64,000 nucleotides of DNA from Spirosoma linguale DSM 74 (GTDB lineage: Bacteria; Bacteroidota; Bacteroidia; Cytophagales; Spirosomataceae): positions 7,597,001-7,661,000 of the forward strand of contig CP001769.1 of the NCBI GenBank assembly GCA_000024525.1, read 5' to 3'. The first letter of the stretch is position 1, and the number at the start of each line of letters is the position of its first letter. Under the pieces are notes generated by a model. That model did no database searches. It had not been told where the DNA came from and worked only from the letters and a program-made list of their open reading frames with translations. Positions 54,086 to 63,473 of the stretch are shown piece by piece. Position numbers and translations under genes: made by a program.

Positions 54086-55024
54086 TCAGGCCCGGAATAG
54101 TTTCTTCGGCTCGAAATAGAACAGGATATACAGTACTCGTTTGAGCCCCTGCAACGACAGGATGCGCTTTCTGTACCACTCGCTGAACAGAATCTCGACG
54201 GCCTTGCCGCGTTTGCCGAGGTTAACGGCTTCGGTAATGGCAATGGGCGCCCGTTCGTATAACCGTTTGGCGCGTACTTCTTCGGAGAAAGGACTGTTGG
54301 GCTTGCTGTTGCTCAGAATATGATACGCCTGGTAGGCACAGTCGCTGGTTTTGGAGTGTGAGATTGACCCGGCCGACAAGCGGTATTTGCCCAGAAACTT
54401 GTTGACAAAGTACATCTTGTAGCCCGCCAGCCCCAGCCGGTAGCCGAACTCATAATCGCAGGCATCACCGGCGTCGGTATTCCACTGCATTTTCTTGATG
54501 ATATCCGCCTTGATCAGGTAACCATTGTTCGGAAACTGCTGGCAGAGGGCCGACTCGAACGGGGATAAGGCAGTCCCCTCGAATTTTTCGATCCGGTAAA
54601 AATCCTGATTGAACGTAATGGACGACTCCGGGTCAATTTCGCCGGTATCGGTAATGATATACTGTTTGCCAAAGGCCACACTCACCGACGGATCGCGTTC
54701 GAAGACGTTCACCAGCGTTTCCAGCGATTCAGGCATCAGCAGATCGTCGTCGTGCAGAATCATCACTTTGTCGCCCTTTGCTTCGTTGAAAAGCATGTTT
54801 ACATTCCGGGCCTGCTTCAGTGACGGCTTGTTGTGGATGTAGCGAATGGTAATCGGCGATTCTTTCTTTAGTTCGTCAACTACCTGAGCCGTTATCTCGT
54901 CGGGCGAGTCGTCGCCGATGACCAGCTCGTAAGGCGGATACGTCTGTGCCAGACACGACTTAACGGCTTCCACAAGAAGATCGGGCCTTTTATAGGTCGG
55001 AATTAAGATCGAAACTTTAGTCAT
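54086..55024 (-). CDS. Family 2 glycosyltransferase
   Basis: It encodes 312 residues. VSILIPTYKRPDLLVEAVKSC and the metal-binding DDD in VMILHDDDLLMPE define a GT-A family 2 enzyme. The C-terminus (ILSLQGLKRVLYILFYFEPKKL) may associate with the membrane. Part of the exopolysaccharide operon; acceptor unknown. Confidence 0.92.
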   Translation of the reverse strand: MTKVSILIPTYKRPDLLVEAVKSCLAQTYPPYELVIGDDSPDEITAQVVDELKKESPITIRYIHNKPSLKQARNVNMLFNEAKGDKVMILHDDDLLMPESLETLVNVFERDPSVSVAFGKQYIITDTGEIDPESSITFNQDFYRIEKFEGTALSPFESALCQQFPNNGYLIKADIIKKMQWNTDAGDACDYEFGYRLGLAGYKMYFVNKFLGKYRLSAGSISHSKTSDCAYQAYHILSNSKPNSPFSEEVRAKRLYERAPIAITEAVNLGKRGKAVEILFSEWYRKRILSLQGLKRVLYILFYFEPKKLFRA

Positions 55025-55078
55025 TGGTTCTAAATTTTTATCACCGGTATACGCAGGTACGCTAACCCGGCGGGCAAA

Positions 55079-56281
55079 TCAGTTATCGTGTTCAGACCGC
55101 GCGCTGACGGTCGATTTTCCGGCTGTGTTAAAGACAAGCACTTTAGCCCGATGGGCAGATGACGGAATCATCTGCGTCAGGTGTTTTAGGTTGGTCAGCA
55201 GGAACGTAAAGAATCGATCCCACAGGAACCGCTGCTTATCCATCAGCACACCCAGCACCGCCGAAACAAGCGTGACAACGGCAATGGCCTGCCACATATC
55301 GGCCGGGCTGCCTTGCTGGTAACCCCTAACGGCACGCCACAGAATGAGCAACGGATGGTGCAGCACATACAGCGGAAACGTCATGTTGGCTACATCCCTG
55401 AACCGCTCGATCCAGCGATTGGGCCGGGCGGGCGCCTGGGCAACGGTTGGTAAAAGCCAGAGGGAGAAAGCGAAAATCAACCCCGAAATCCAGTCGGTAA
55501 TGAACTGGTTGGCGTAATAAAGCGGACTTCTGCCAAGCTGGTACGGGATAGCGGGTAACGAGAGTACAGACACCACTACAACGCAAAACAGCAGAATGAT
55601 CAGTACGAATACCTTGTTAGATGAACTGACAGGCCCCCGGTATTTGTAAGCCGCAACACCAGCCAGCCAAATGGGCATCATACACAGAATTTTGGGACCG
55701 GCCACCATGCAAATCAGCAGGAACGGCAGATAGGATTTGTACCCCCCCTTAGCAAAAAACCAGGCGCCAAAAATGGCATAATACCAGAACTCGTAACTCA
55801 GCGACCACAGTGGCCGGTTGATGGGCGGGGTAGCCGACAGAAACCAGATTTCGTTCAGAAAGGTGGCGCTGAGCAGATACCGTGGCCAGGCTGCTCCCCG
55901 CGTATATTCGGCCATCAGCGCCGGGTCGACCTTCGAAACGATGATACTGGCGACGATGGTGATCAACAGGGTAGGAAACAGCACCGAATAGAGTCGACTC
56001 AGCCGCGCCTTGGCATACTGAAATTCGCCCCGGTTGTTGTTGGTCGTCGTGTAAGCGATAACGTAACCCGACAGAACGAAGAAGATAACGACGGCCCCGT
56101 GCGCTAACGATTTGAGCAGGGCTGTTTCAACGCCGTACCACTGGTCGTGTGCGTGTACATACAGGACAACGAGGGCGGCAATCAGGCGGGCGGCATCCAG
56201 ATAAACACTCGATATTGGTGAAATTATACGGATAGATTTTCCAGGCATTGAGGTACTTTTTAGTGTTGGATGTTTACTCAA
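55079..56281 (-). CDS. Acyltransferase 3 family (OafA/WcaH-like) membrane O-acyltransferase
   Basis: It encodes 400 residues with about ten transmembrane helices. SVYLDAARLIAALVVLYVHAH contains the conserved R and H of the family, and FVLSGYVIAYTTT and PLWSLSYEFWYYAIFG are further hallmarks. It transfers acetyl or another acyl group to the polysaccharide across the inner membrane. Met12 is another possible start. Confidence 0.92.
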   Translation of the reverse strand: MSKHPTLKSTSMPGKSIRIISPISSVYLDAARLIAALVVLYVHAHDQWYGVETALLKSLAHGAVVIFFVLSGYVIAYTTTNNNRGEFQYAKARLSRLYSVLFPTLLITIVASIIVSKVDPALMAEYTRGAAWPRYLLSATFLNEIWFLSATPPINRPLWSLSYEFWYYAIFGAWFFAKGGYKSYLPFLLICMVAGPKILCMMPIWLAGVAAYKYRGPVSSSNKVFVLIILLFCVVVVSVLSLPAIPYQLGRSPLYYANQFITDWISGLIFAFSLWLLPTVAQAPARPNRWIERFRDVANMTFPLYVLHHPLLILWRAVRGYQQGSPADMWQAIAVVTLVSAVLGVLMDKQRFLWDRFFTFLLTNLKHLTQMIPSSAHRAKVLVFNTAGKSTVSARSEHDN

Positions 56282-56390
56282 AGTGCAGTTTGTAGGTGAG
56301 GTAAACTGCTTATGTATAGTGAATTGCCTGTCTGATCTATTCGGATAAATAGCCCGATTCGACAGGTGAATCAGGCATAATCAGTATGAA

Positions 56391-57425
56391 TTAATTATTG
56401 TAGGAGGTGCGGTAAAAATCCATTGGTTTCAGAAAACCTTCGAGGGTGTCTTTGGCCAGTTTGCCGCGACGCTGGTATTCCGTTTCGTCCATGGTGGCGG
56501 CCATCTGCATACAACGCGCTAGTCCTTCCACATCGCCCGGCTCAACAATCAGCGAGGCCGCTCCACCCGCTTCGGGCAACCCCCCGTCGCGGGTTACGAT
56601 AGACGGTACTCCAACGCTGCGGGCTTCGATGGGGGTCAGCCCCAGGTCTTCCTGCGTCCGGGCGGGGGCCAGCAGCCAGCGCGTCGACGACAGATACTTC
56701 TGTTTCGTAGCATCGTCGACAAAGCCCGGCATGTTTACATGCTTGATCTTCAGGTCGTCGATCATCGACAGTACAACCGGTTTCAGCGGCCCGTCGCCCA
56801 GTATAGTGAGGGGGTACTCGTTCGGGTCGAAGTTGCCGAGGGCGTAGGCTTTCAGAATTTCCTGAATGCCCTTGTTTTCAATCCACCGGCCCACAAACAG
56901 GAAGCCTTTCCGTTGTTCGGGCGGGCACCAGGCGGTTGGTAGCCGACATACGGTGGGTACACAGTCGCTGTTGCTGGATTTTTTGCCATTCTCCCAGGTA
57001 CCCCATACAAAGTTGGAGTTGAACCACCGGCGGTAAGCGAACCGGATGGAGAAACGCCAGATCAGGTTATGCAGGTTGAGTTCGGGCAGGCGACGGTTAT
57101 GTACGGTCAGGAAAACCTTCTTCGACATGAACCGGGCCGGAAAGACAATATCGGGCGGCATGTTCTGCACGTGCAGCACATCGGCCCACTTCAACAGATC
57201 AACTAATTCTTTAGAGCCTCGCCGAACAAAATAAACCTGTTTGCAAACCGCTTCGGCCGACTGCACCAGGTTCTCGACCGCGTCTGCACCTTCAATTATT
57301 TTAAAACACAATTTGACATCAAATTCCTCCCAGGAAGAAGCTGCTTCGGCCAGTGCGATCATGTAGGCTTCGATACCTCCGTAAACACCCTGAGATGAGC
57401 CGATGATGAGCAGGTTTTTTTTCAT
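56391..57425 (-). CDS. Family 4 glycosyltransferase
   Basis: It encodes 344 residues. It opens MKKNLLIIGSSQGVYGGIEAYM; the donor half shows FLFVGRWIENKGIQEILKAY and LTPIEARSVGVPSIVTRDGGLPE. It is 14 bases downstream of the flippase gene in transcription order. The sugar specificity is unknown. Confidence 0.92.
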   Translation of the reverse strand: MKKNLLIIGSSQGVYGGIEAYMIALAEAASSWEEFDVKLCFKIIEGADAVENLVQSAEAVCKQVYFVRRGSKELVDLLKWADVLHVQNMPPDIVFPARFMSKKVFLTVHNRRLPELNLHNLIWRFSIRFAYRRWFNSNFVWGTWENGKKSSNSDCVPTVCRLPTAWCPPEQRKGFLFVGRWIENKGIQEILKAYALGNFDPNEYPLTILGDGPLKPVVLSMIDDLKIKHVNMPGFVDDATKQKYLSSTRWLLAPARTQEDLGLTPIEARSVGVPSIVTRDGGLPEAGGAASLIVEPGDVEGLARCMQMAATMDETEYQRRGKLAKDTLEGFLKPMDFYRTSYNN

Positions 57426-57439
57426 TGCAGATTCGTAGT

Positions 57440-58741
57440 TTAGTTGGCGTCGTTCTTGATGGTCACAATTCGGTGAATCCCGTACGCCAGGTGCATGATC
57501 AGATGCACGATACTTGTGAATATGTTGAGCCAGAAAATCCCTTTGAGGGTCGATACATCAATGATGGACACCCCCGCGATAATGGCCCCGATACTGATGG
57601 TAATAGAGATGGCGGGGTTAATGACCCAGCCTCTGCACGTACACAGAAAAAACGAGGAGGTGGCGATAAAGCTGATCGTGCTGCCCACCATCATGATAAT
57701 CAGTTCGCTGGTCAGGCCCGTGTACTGAGGGCCCAGGATGGTCAGGATCGGCCCCGAGAAGAGCACCACGCCCCCCACAATGCAAAGGCCCAGAACCACC
57801 AGCCCGGCCTGAATTTTCAGGTACTGCTGAAGAACTATCTTTTTGACGGCTGGTGTGCGGCTGAAAAAAGGCAGCACCAGCGACCCGAACAATACGGTAA
57901 ACAACGTCAAAGCAACTGGCAGCCGACCCAGGGCACCCGCCTGCGCCACCCCGGCCGTAGAGCCGTAAATGGATATAAGCCAAATCGTAAGCTGCCCCGA
58001 CACGCAGTAATAAATCGCTTCGGGCAGTAACCGTTTGACCATGTAGAGAATCTCTTTCTGGTCGTTCAGGTTAATGGCCTGCGTCGTGTCGGCAAAAACA
58101 GACGATATTTTGCGTATCCGTCTGTTGGCCCATATTTGGGGCAAACCCGCCGACAGGATAGCGATGAAGGTAACCGGAAAAGTGAATATGCTCAGGCTGA
58201 GTAGGACCAACCGGCTCAGGGCAACACCCACCTGTATTTTTTGCAGTGGAGCCACCTCCTGATGCAGTTTCGGCGCTATTTCCAGCAGCGTACCCGACAA
58301 CGACGTAAAGAAGGCCGGAATCAGCGCCAGTACAATAAGTATCGACATTGTCCAACTGGCATCGTGGTGGTGGAGCAGGTAAACCAGTACGGGCAGGGCA
58401 ATACACAGGCTGACAACGGCGAATTTTTTCCGTAGGTTGAAGCCCGTAGCCAGCACTTCGCCCAGCCGCTGCCGGTCTTGCCATACTTTGCCCCCTTTGG
58501 CCATTACCCCCGTCGAGATACCGCCATCGGCCAGCACCGTCATGGTGCCCAGCATAGTGTTGGCCAGCGTATACAATGCGTATTCCTGCGTAGGCAGCAA
58601 ACGAATAACCAGAATACCACTGATGAAGCCAATCGCCTGAACCGTTACCTGTGCAGTCCCCGTAATCGAGACAAGCTTGATCCAATGCCATAGCTTAGCA
58701 TAGGAAGGGTTATTGGTTAGCTGCGAAAGGACTGCCTTCAT
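57440..58741 (-). CDS. Wzx-like polysaccharide flippase
   Basis: It encodes 433 residues with 12 or so hydrophobic helices and the polysaccharide-transport (MOP superfamily) layout: amphipathic start, GFISGILVIRLLPTQEYALYTLANTMLGT, and GILVI/RLLP hallmark near residue 42. It should flip undecaprenyl-linked repeat units to the periplasm for the Wzy-like polymerase. It precedes the glycosyltransferase genes in the operon. Confidence 0.9.
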   Translation of the reverse strand: MKAVLSQLTNNPSYAKLWHWIKLVSITGTAQVTVQAIGFISGILVIRLLPTQEYALYTLANTMLGTMTVLADGGISTGVMAKGGKVWQDRQRLGEVLATGFNLRKKFAVVSLCIALPVLVYLLHHHDASWTMSILIVLALIPAFFTSLSGTLLEIAPKLHQEVAPLQKIQVGVALSRLVLLSLSIFTFPVTFIAILSAGLPQIWANRRIRKISSVFADTTQAINLNDQKEILYMVKRLLPEAIYYCVSGQLTIWLISIYGSTAGVAQAGALGRLPVALTLFTVLFGSLVLPFFSRTPAVKKIVLQQYLKIQAGLVVLGLCIVGGVVLFSGPILTILGPQYTGLTSELIIMMVGSTISFIATSSFFLCTCRGWVINPAISITISIGAIIAGVSIIDVSTLKGIFWLNIFTSIVHLIMHLAYGIHRIVTIKNDAN

Positions 58742-58907
58742 AAAGTGGGTTACGTCTTAAAATCAGCCCGGTATAGTATGATGCCGGGGCCTGTTTGTAT
58801 GGCTCCGCCCTTTCAGTCCCATCCGGGGACCTAAATCGGGCAAAAACCAGGGTACTGTATGCTTATTCTTACTGGGGTACGCTTACTTGAACCTGACCGA
58901 CGGATGC

Positions 58908-59390
58908 TTATCCGACAATAGCGGTAGTGGTCAGATCTACCTTCAATACCATCTGGAGTGACTCCAGCACAACGGTGACGATTCGGCCATCCTGACGCAC
59001 AACGGTACCAATCGAGTCGCGGAACGAACCCGATTTGATGGTCAGTTGAGTGCCAGGATGTAACGGTTTAATGTGAATCAAATCATGATCGACTTCGGCC
59101 AGCATCGACTTGATGGAGTCGATCTCGGCATCGCGAACGATGGCTGGTTTGCCTTCCCAGAACAGGTATCGAACCAGACCAGGTACCGAGAAGACCTCGT
59201 GTCGTCGGCGTTCGTCCAGCTTTACAAAACAATAGGAGCGAAACAGAGGCTCTTCAACCACTTTAACCCGGTCCGACCATTGGCGGGAGCGTTTGATCAT
59301 AGGGCAGTATACCTCTATGTCCTTTGCCCGTAGTTTTTCCGCAACGATCTTCTCATTTCGAGACTTTGTATAAAGAACGAACCAAGGCAT
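58908..59390 (-). CDS. UpxY-type NusG-like transcription antiterminator
   Basis: It encodes 160 residues. The NGN domain (1-100) opens MPWFVLYTKSRNEKIVAEKL and carries LFRSYCFVKLDER; the KOW domain (about 108-150) shows GTQLTIKSGSFRDSIGTVVRQDG. Family members let RNA polymerase read through long polysaccharide operons. It lies after wza and wzc and directly before the long run of flippase and transferase genes, so it may specifically serve that downstream part. Usually such genes are first in their operon, so the internal position is unusual. Confidence 0.92.
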   Translation of the reverse strand: MPWFVLYTKSRNEKIVAEKLRAKDIEVYCPMIKRSRQWSDRVKVVEEPLFRSYCFVKLDERRRHEVFSVPGLVRYLFWEGKPAIVRDAEIDSIKSMLAEVDHDLIHIKPLHPGTQLTIKSGSFRDSIGTVVRQDGRIVTVVLESLQMVLKVDLTTTAIVG

Positions 59391-59440
59391 AGTCTTAACG
59401 TTTGTTGAGTAATAGGCTGGTTTACAGCCTGTAGCAACGC

Positions 59441-61759
59441 TTAGTACGCTTTGCGCTTCGGGTAGCTATACCCATAGCCGAAATCCTCACTGTTGGGATA
59501 GTTGACGGCGTTGACAATGACGTTCAGCGATTTGAACTTGTGGCTGTCGTTTAAATTGGACAGCAAACGCATGTAATTGCGTGGCGTGTACTCGTGGCGG
59601 ACAACGTAAAAAGCGGTATCCGCGTAGGGTCCCAGCAGCGTGGCATCGGCCAGCATACTTACCGGGGGCGTATCCAGAACAATGTAATCGAACTCGCTTC
59701 GCAGCTGGTCGAGCAACACCTGAATACGTCCGTTCGACAGCAGCTCCGTTGGGTTATTGGGAATCGGGCCGCTTGCTATGAAATACAGATTGGGGTGAAC
59801 CTGCGTTTGCTGAATTAACTGATCGTATCCGATCCGGCCATCCAGGTAGCTGGAAATACCCGGCTTGTCGAGCTGAGTCATGTTCAGGTATTGAGCCGTT
59901 TGAGGCTTACGCAGGTCCAGTTCCAGCACGATCACCTTTTTGTTGAGCAATGCGAGGCTCAGCGCCATGTTGATGCTCACAAAACTCTTGCCTTCACCAC
60001 TAACCGATGAGGTGATCAGAATCACCTGCCCGTCAGGGTTACCGTCTTCCCGGCCGGCATACTGCAAATTGGCCCGCAGAATTTTGAACTGCTCGGCAAT
60101 GAGCGAATGGCTGGTCAGATCGACGATGTTGTTCTTAAGCTGCTTTGGTTTTTTGGTGATTTCGCCGAACACGACAACCCCCGTTTCTTCTTCGATCTCT
60201 TTCCGCGACTGCACTTTGTCGTTCATCAGGCCACGGGCGCTGATAAACCCGGCCGGAATCAGCAAGCCAGCAAAAACGGCCAGCATGTAAATGCTGCTGT
60301 GGTTTGGCTTAACGGGACCCGGAGAGCTGTAAGGTGCATCCATAACCCGGCTGTCTGTAATCGTGGGCGCGTGGGCAATGGCGGTTTCCTCTTTTTTCTG
60401 GAGCAGCAGAAGGTACAGATTTTCTTTAATGGCCTGCTGGCGCTTGATGTTTACAAACTCGCGCTCCTTGCGGGGAATGGTTCGGATAGACGAGTTAAAA
60501 CGGCCATTCTGTTGTTTCAGGCTGCTTTGCGTTACAAGCAAATTCTGCCGCTGGTTATTAACGTAGTCCCGGATAGAGGCTTTCGTGCTGGCAATTTGTG
60601 CTTCAATTGTTTGCCGGTAAGGGTTATCTGGCTGCGTTGTCCGGCTATATTTCTCTTCCTGCGAACCCAGGTCGCTGAGTTTCTTTAACAGACCACCCAG
60701 TACCGCATCGTTGCCCATGGCCGTAGCGGGTGCCACGCCGTTCTGGCTATTCTTTAAATACGATTCAACCCCGTTCAATACCCTGAGCTGAATTTCAACA
60801 TCATTCAGTTTGGCGTCGTTGTCCTTTACCGATTCCAGAAACAGGTTTCCTTCGGTGCTTAAATCGGTTATGCCGGCCTGACTTTTGTACGATTCAACAT
60901 TTTTTTCGACGTTACCCAGTTCACCGGTAATCAGGCGCAGGCGCTCATCGATAAACTGCATGGTATTGGCCGCTTCCTTGTTTTTATCGGCCAGAGCCGC
61001 AAAAGTGTATTCGTCCATCAATTTGCCCAAAACCGCTTTCCCCTTCGATGGTACGGGCGTTTCCATACCCAATTTCAGTACCGTGCTCTTCTGGTTGTTC
61101 AGTTCTACTTTAACGGCTGATTGATACTGCTGAACTGTTACTTCTTTGTCATAAAATGCAACCTTGATTACATTTTTTGCGGGGTTGTACAGCGAATCGA
61201 TATACGTTATGTTAAACGTACCATAATCGCTTTTTGCCAGCTGATTAAAACTGTATTTGCCCTTGGTTTTGCCTTCCTCATCCAGTAATTCGTACTGCTT
61301 TGGATTTAAAATATGAACCGAAATAAGACCAGCATAAGCAGCCGCATTTAATTTAATGGGCCGAACATGAATAGGCGATTCGTCATAAATTTCTTCATTG
61401 TCCCGAACGTCTCCTTTTTGAAAATAACCAACGGTCAAATTCAAATCATCGACCACTCGCTGAATTAATGTGCGTGACTTTAATGTTTCAATTTCGTTCT
61501 CGATATTTTTCTCGCTTACCTTCGTATTTTCACTCTTTATAATATCGTCGCCAATCATACCTTTCTCTTCTTTTTTGATAAGAATGGCTGCGTTGACTTG
61601 ATAAACCGGTGTCGTATTCCGAAGGTAATAATAGGCACCACCTAAGGCAGCTACCAAAGCAATAACAAACCAGTACCAGTTGCGTAAATACTTCGAAAAA
61701 AATAAGCGTATATTTACGGGCTTATTTGGCGTCGAATTAGTATACTGATTGTCGATCAT
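59441..61759 (-). CDS. wzc: Wzc-like polysaccharide co-polymerase and tyrosine autokinase
   Basis: It encodes 772 residues. N-terminal Wzz-type domain with transmembrane helix 1 (WYWFVIALVAALGGAYYYL), a long periplasmic coiled-coil region, a GNVR-like segment, helix 2 (IYMLAVFAGLLIPAGFISA) and a cytoplasmic BY-kinase domain with Walker A ITSSVSGEGKS near 582-592, Walker A' VIVLELDLRKP and Walker B YIVLDTPP. A short tyrosine-containing tail (YGYGYSYPKRKAY) is the autophosphorylation cluster. It controls chain length and export with the Wza-like protein encoded just upstream. Confidence 0.95.
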   Translation of the reverse strand: MIDNQYTNSTPNKPVNIRLFFSKYLRNWYWFVIALVAALGGAYYYLRNTTPVYQVNAAILIKKEEKGMIGDDIIKSENTKVSEKNIENEIETLKSRTLIQRVVDDLNLTVGYFQKGDVRDNEEIYDESPIHVRPIKLNAAAYAGLISVHILNPKQYELLDEEGKTKGKYSFNQLAKSDYGTFNITYIDSLYNPAKNVIKVAFYDKEVTVQQYQSAVKVELNNQKSTVLKLGMETPVPSKGKAVLGKLMDEYTFAALADKNKEAANTMQFIDERLRLITGELGNVEKNVESYKSQAGITDLSTEGNLFLESVKDNDAKLNDVEIQLRVLNGVESYLKNSQNGVAPATAMGNDAVLGGLLKKLSDLGSQEEKYSRTTQPDNPYRQTIEAQIASTKASIRDYVNNQRQNLLVTQSSLKQQNGRFNSSIRTIPRKEREFVNIKRQQAIKENLYLLLLQKKEETAIAHAPTITDSRVMDAPYSSPGPVKPNHSSIYMLAVFAGLLIPAGFISARGLMNDKVQSRKEIEEETGVVVFGEITKKPKQLKNNIVDLTSHSLIAEQFKILRANLQYAGREDGNPDGQVILITSSVSGEGKSFVSINMALSLALLNKKVIVLELDLRKPQTAQYLNMTQLDKPGISSYLDGRIGYDQLIQQTQVHPNLYFIASGPIPNNPTELLSNGRIQVLLDQLRSEFDYIVLDTPPVSMLADATLLGPYADTAFYVVRHEYTPRNYMRLLSNLNDSHKFKSLNVIVNAVNYPNSEDFGYGYSYPKRKAY

Positions 61760-61806
61760 TTCTAGTTGTATTTATAACGTGAGTGGCTAGTTTACTGCTG
61801 TCAAAT

Positions 61807-62637
61807 CTATCTGAGCAGGATATTGGCCAGGAATAATAAGGTAGACGTTATACCCAGGTAAATAGGTAATAACTGCACCGTTCGGTCGGCCGCTGTCAGC
61901 TTGCCGCTACGTGGTTCGATGTAAACGACGTCGTTGTTTTGAACAAAAAAGTAGGGCGAGTTCAAAACACTCCGTGAGGTCAGGTCCAGCCGGATAACTT
62001 CGCGTTTTGCGCCATTCATCCGGATCAGCATTACGTTATCCCGACGGCCATAGACGGTTAAATCACCGGCCATTCCGAGCAGGTCGGGCAGCGTTGTTTT
62101 GTTGTCGAGCAAACTGAAAATTCCGGGGCGGTTAACCTCACCAAGCACCGTAACTTTGTAGTTCAGCTGACGAACTGTTACGGATGGATTGGTCAGGTAC
62201 TTTCCAAGCTTTTCGACCAGTAGTTTATTGGCGTCTTTTATGGTCAGGCCCACTAATTTTACATTGCCAACCAGCGGAACATTAACGTTGCCGGCATCGT
62301 CGACCATGTAGCCCAATGGCTGCTGCCCCTGCGTAGTTGCACCCGGAAAAATCGTTAGATTAAGGGGGTGAACGTTGGGGAAGTTGATAAGTTCATTCGA
62401 TTCTTCACTCAGGCTAGTCACGACAATAGCCAGAATATCGCCTTTTTCAATAGCTGATTGTGAGGGAGTTACTGGCTGTAGCGTGCTGTAGCGGGCGGTA
62501 TCCAGCTGAGTTCCCCCCTGAAAGTAGGTGACTGATTTGGTGGATGTGCAGGAGTAAAAGAAAAACAGTAGAAAACAAAAGTTTACTAAGGCTATTCCTG
62601 ATCTGCTGCTACGTATGTTTTTAGTGAATATGGTCAT
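61807..62637 (-). CDS. wza: Wza-like polysaccharide export lipoprotein
   Basis: It encodes 276 residues from the ATG at 62637 (MTIFTKNIRSSRSG), preferred over 62667 for a shorter, standard signal peptide. The lipobox FFFYSC precedes TSTKSVTYFQGG. A polysaccharide export sequence domain (about 60-150, IEKGDILAIVVTSL) and a SLBB-type domain (KVTVLGEVNRPGIFSL) follow, then a C-terminal helix (PIYLGITSTLLFLANILLR). It forms the outer-membrane exit channel. Confidence 0.94.
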   Translation of the reverse strand: MTIFTKNIRSSRSGIALVNFCFLLFFFYSCTSTKSVTYFQGGTQLDTARYSTLQPVTPSQSAIEKGDILAIVVTSLSEESNELINFPNVHPLNLTIFPGATTQGQQPLGYMVDDAGNVNVPLVGNVKLVGLTIKDANKLLVEKLGKYLTNPSVTVRQLNYKVTVLGEVNRPGIFSLLDNKTTLPDLLGMAGDLTVYGRRDNVMLIRMNGAKREVIRLDLTSRSVLNSPYFFVQNNDVVYIEPRSGKLTAADRTVQLLPIYLGITSTLLFLANILLR

Positions 62638-62684
62638 GTCAATACATTGTCGGTGAAAAATACACACTCAGGCAGGTGTCCTGT

Positions 62685-63473
62685 TTACCAGGCATTTTTA
62701 TCACCTTCAAGCATCGTTTTAATGGTGAGGAAAAAGATCTTCATATCGAACAGAAAACTTCTCTGTTTGATATAAAAAAGGTCGTAGCGAACCCGATGAT
62801 CCATTTTCTGAGATTTCTCGGTTTCACCGCGTGCTCCGCGTACCTGAGCAAGGCCTGTAATACCCGGCTTAATCCGATACCGGTTTCTGTACGTCATGGA
62901 TGTCCAGTAAAGCACGTCATGTTGTACCGCATGTGGACGAGGGCCCACAATACTCATGCTACCCAATAAAACATTGATAAACTGAGGCAATTCATCCAGA
63001 TTAGTTTTCCGAAGGAACCGGCCAACCCGTGTTACCCGGTTGTCGTTAAAGCTGGTCTGACGGAATTCGGTCTGCTTGATGTTGTACATCGTCCGAAACT
63101 TTATACACGGAAAGCAAGCACCTTTATAACCGGTTCTGGGCTGTATGAAGAATATTGATCCTGGTGAATCAATAAAAATAATAATGCCGATAATTGGTAA
63201 CAGCCAGCTTAAAACAAAGACGATGGCAGCTGCGGAAATTAATATATCAACAAGACGTTTACCTACGAGCAAATAGAACGAGTTGGATTCATCAACCACG
63301 AAGCTTTCGTCCTCTATCCACTGTAGATAGAGATTGCTTGTTGGTTTGGTTGAGAGGTAAAATTTAGAAAGAACGTTTTCCATGTTTCTTGGGCTAAAGT
63401 TTGGTGTTACGTCGATTGTGTCTAGTTCACATTCTTTATTGATTTTTCCTGAAGAAACGGTTGAGTTTGTCAT
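62685..63473 (-). CDS. Initiating undecaprenyl-phosphate sugar transferase (WcaJ/EpsL-like)
   Basis: It encodes 262 residues. One membrane segment (LVDILISAAAIVFVLSWLLPIIGI) then the catalytic bacterial sugar transferase domain: FIQPRTGYKGACFPCIKFRTM, KTNLDELPQFINVLLGSMSIVGPRPH and YRIKPGITGLAQVRG. It puts the first sugar phosphate on undecaprenyl phosphate, starting the repeat unit. It lacks the N-terminal membrane bundle of full-length WcaJ and looks like the short EpsL/PglC type with an extra soluble N-terminus. First gene of the exopolysaccharide operon; promoter should be in 63474-64000. Confidence 0.93.
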   Translation of the reverse strand: MTNSTVSSGKINKECELDTIDVTPNFSPRNMENVLSKFYLSTKPTSNLYLQWIEDESFVVDESNSFYLLVGKRLVDILISAAAIVFVLSWLLPIIGIIIFIDSPGSIFFIQPRTGYKGACFPCIKFRTMYNIKQTEFRQTSFNDNRVTRVGRFLRKTNLDELPQFINVLLGSMSIVGPRPHAVQHDVLYWTSMTYRNRYRIKPGITGLAQVRGARGETEKSQKMDHRVRYDLFYIKQRSFLFDMKIFFLTIKTMLEGDKNAW

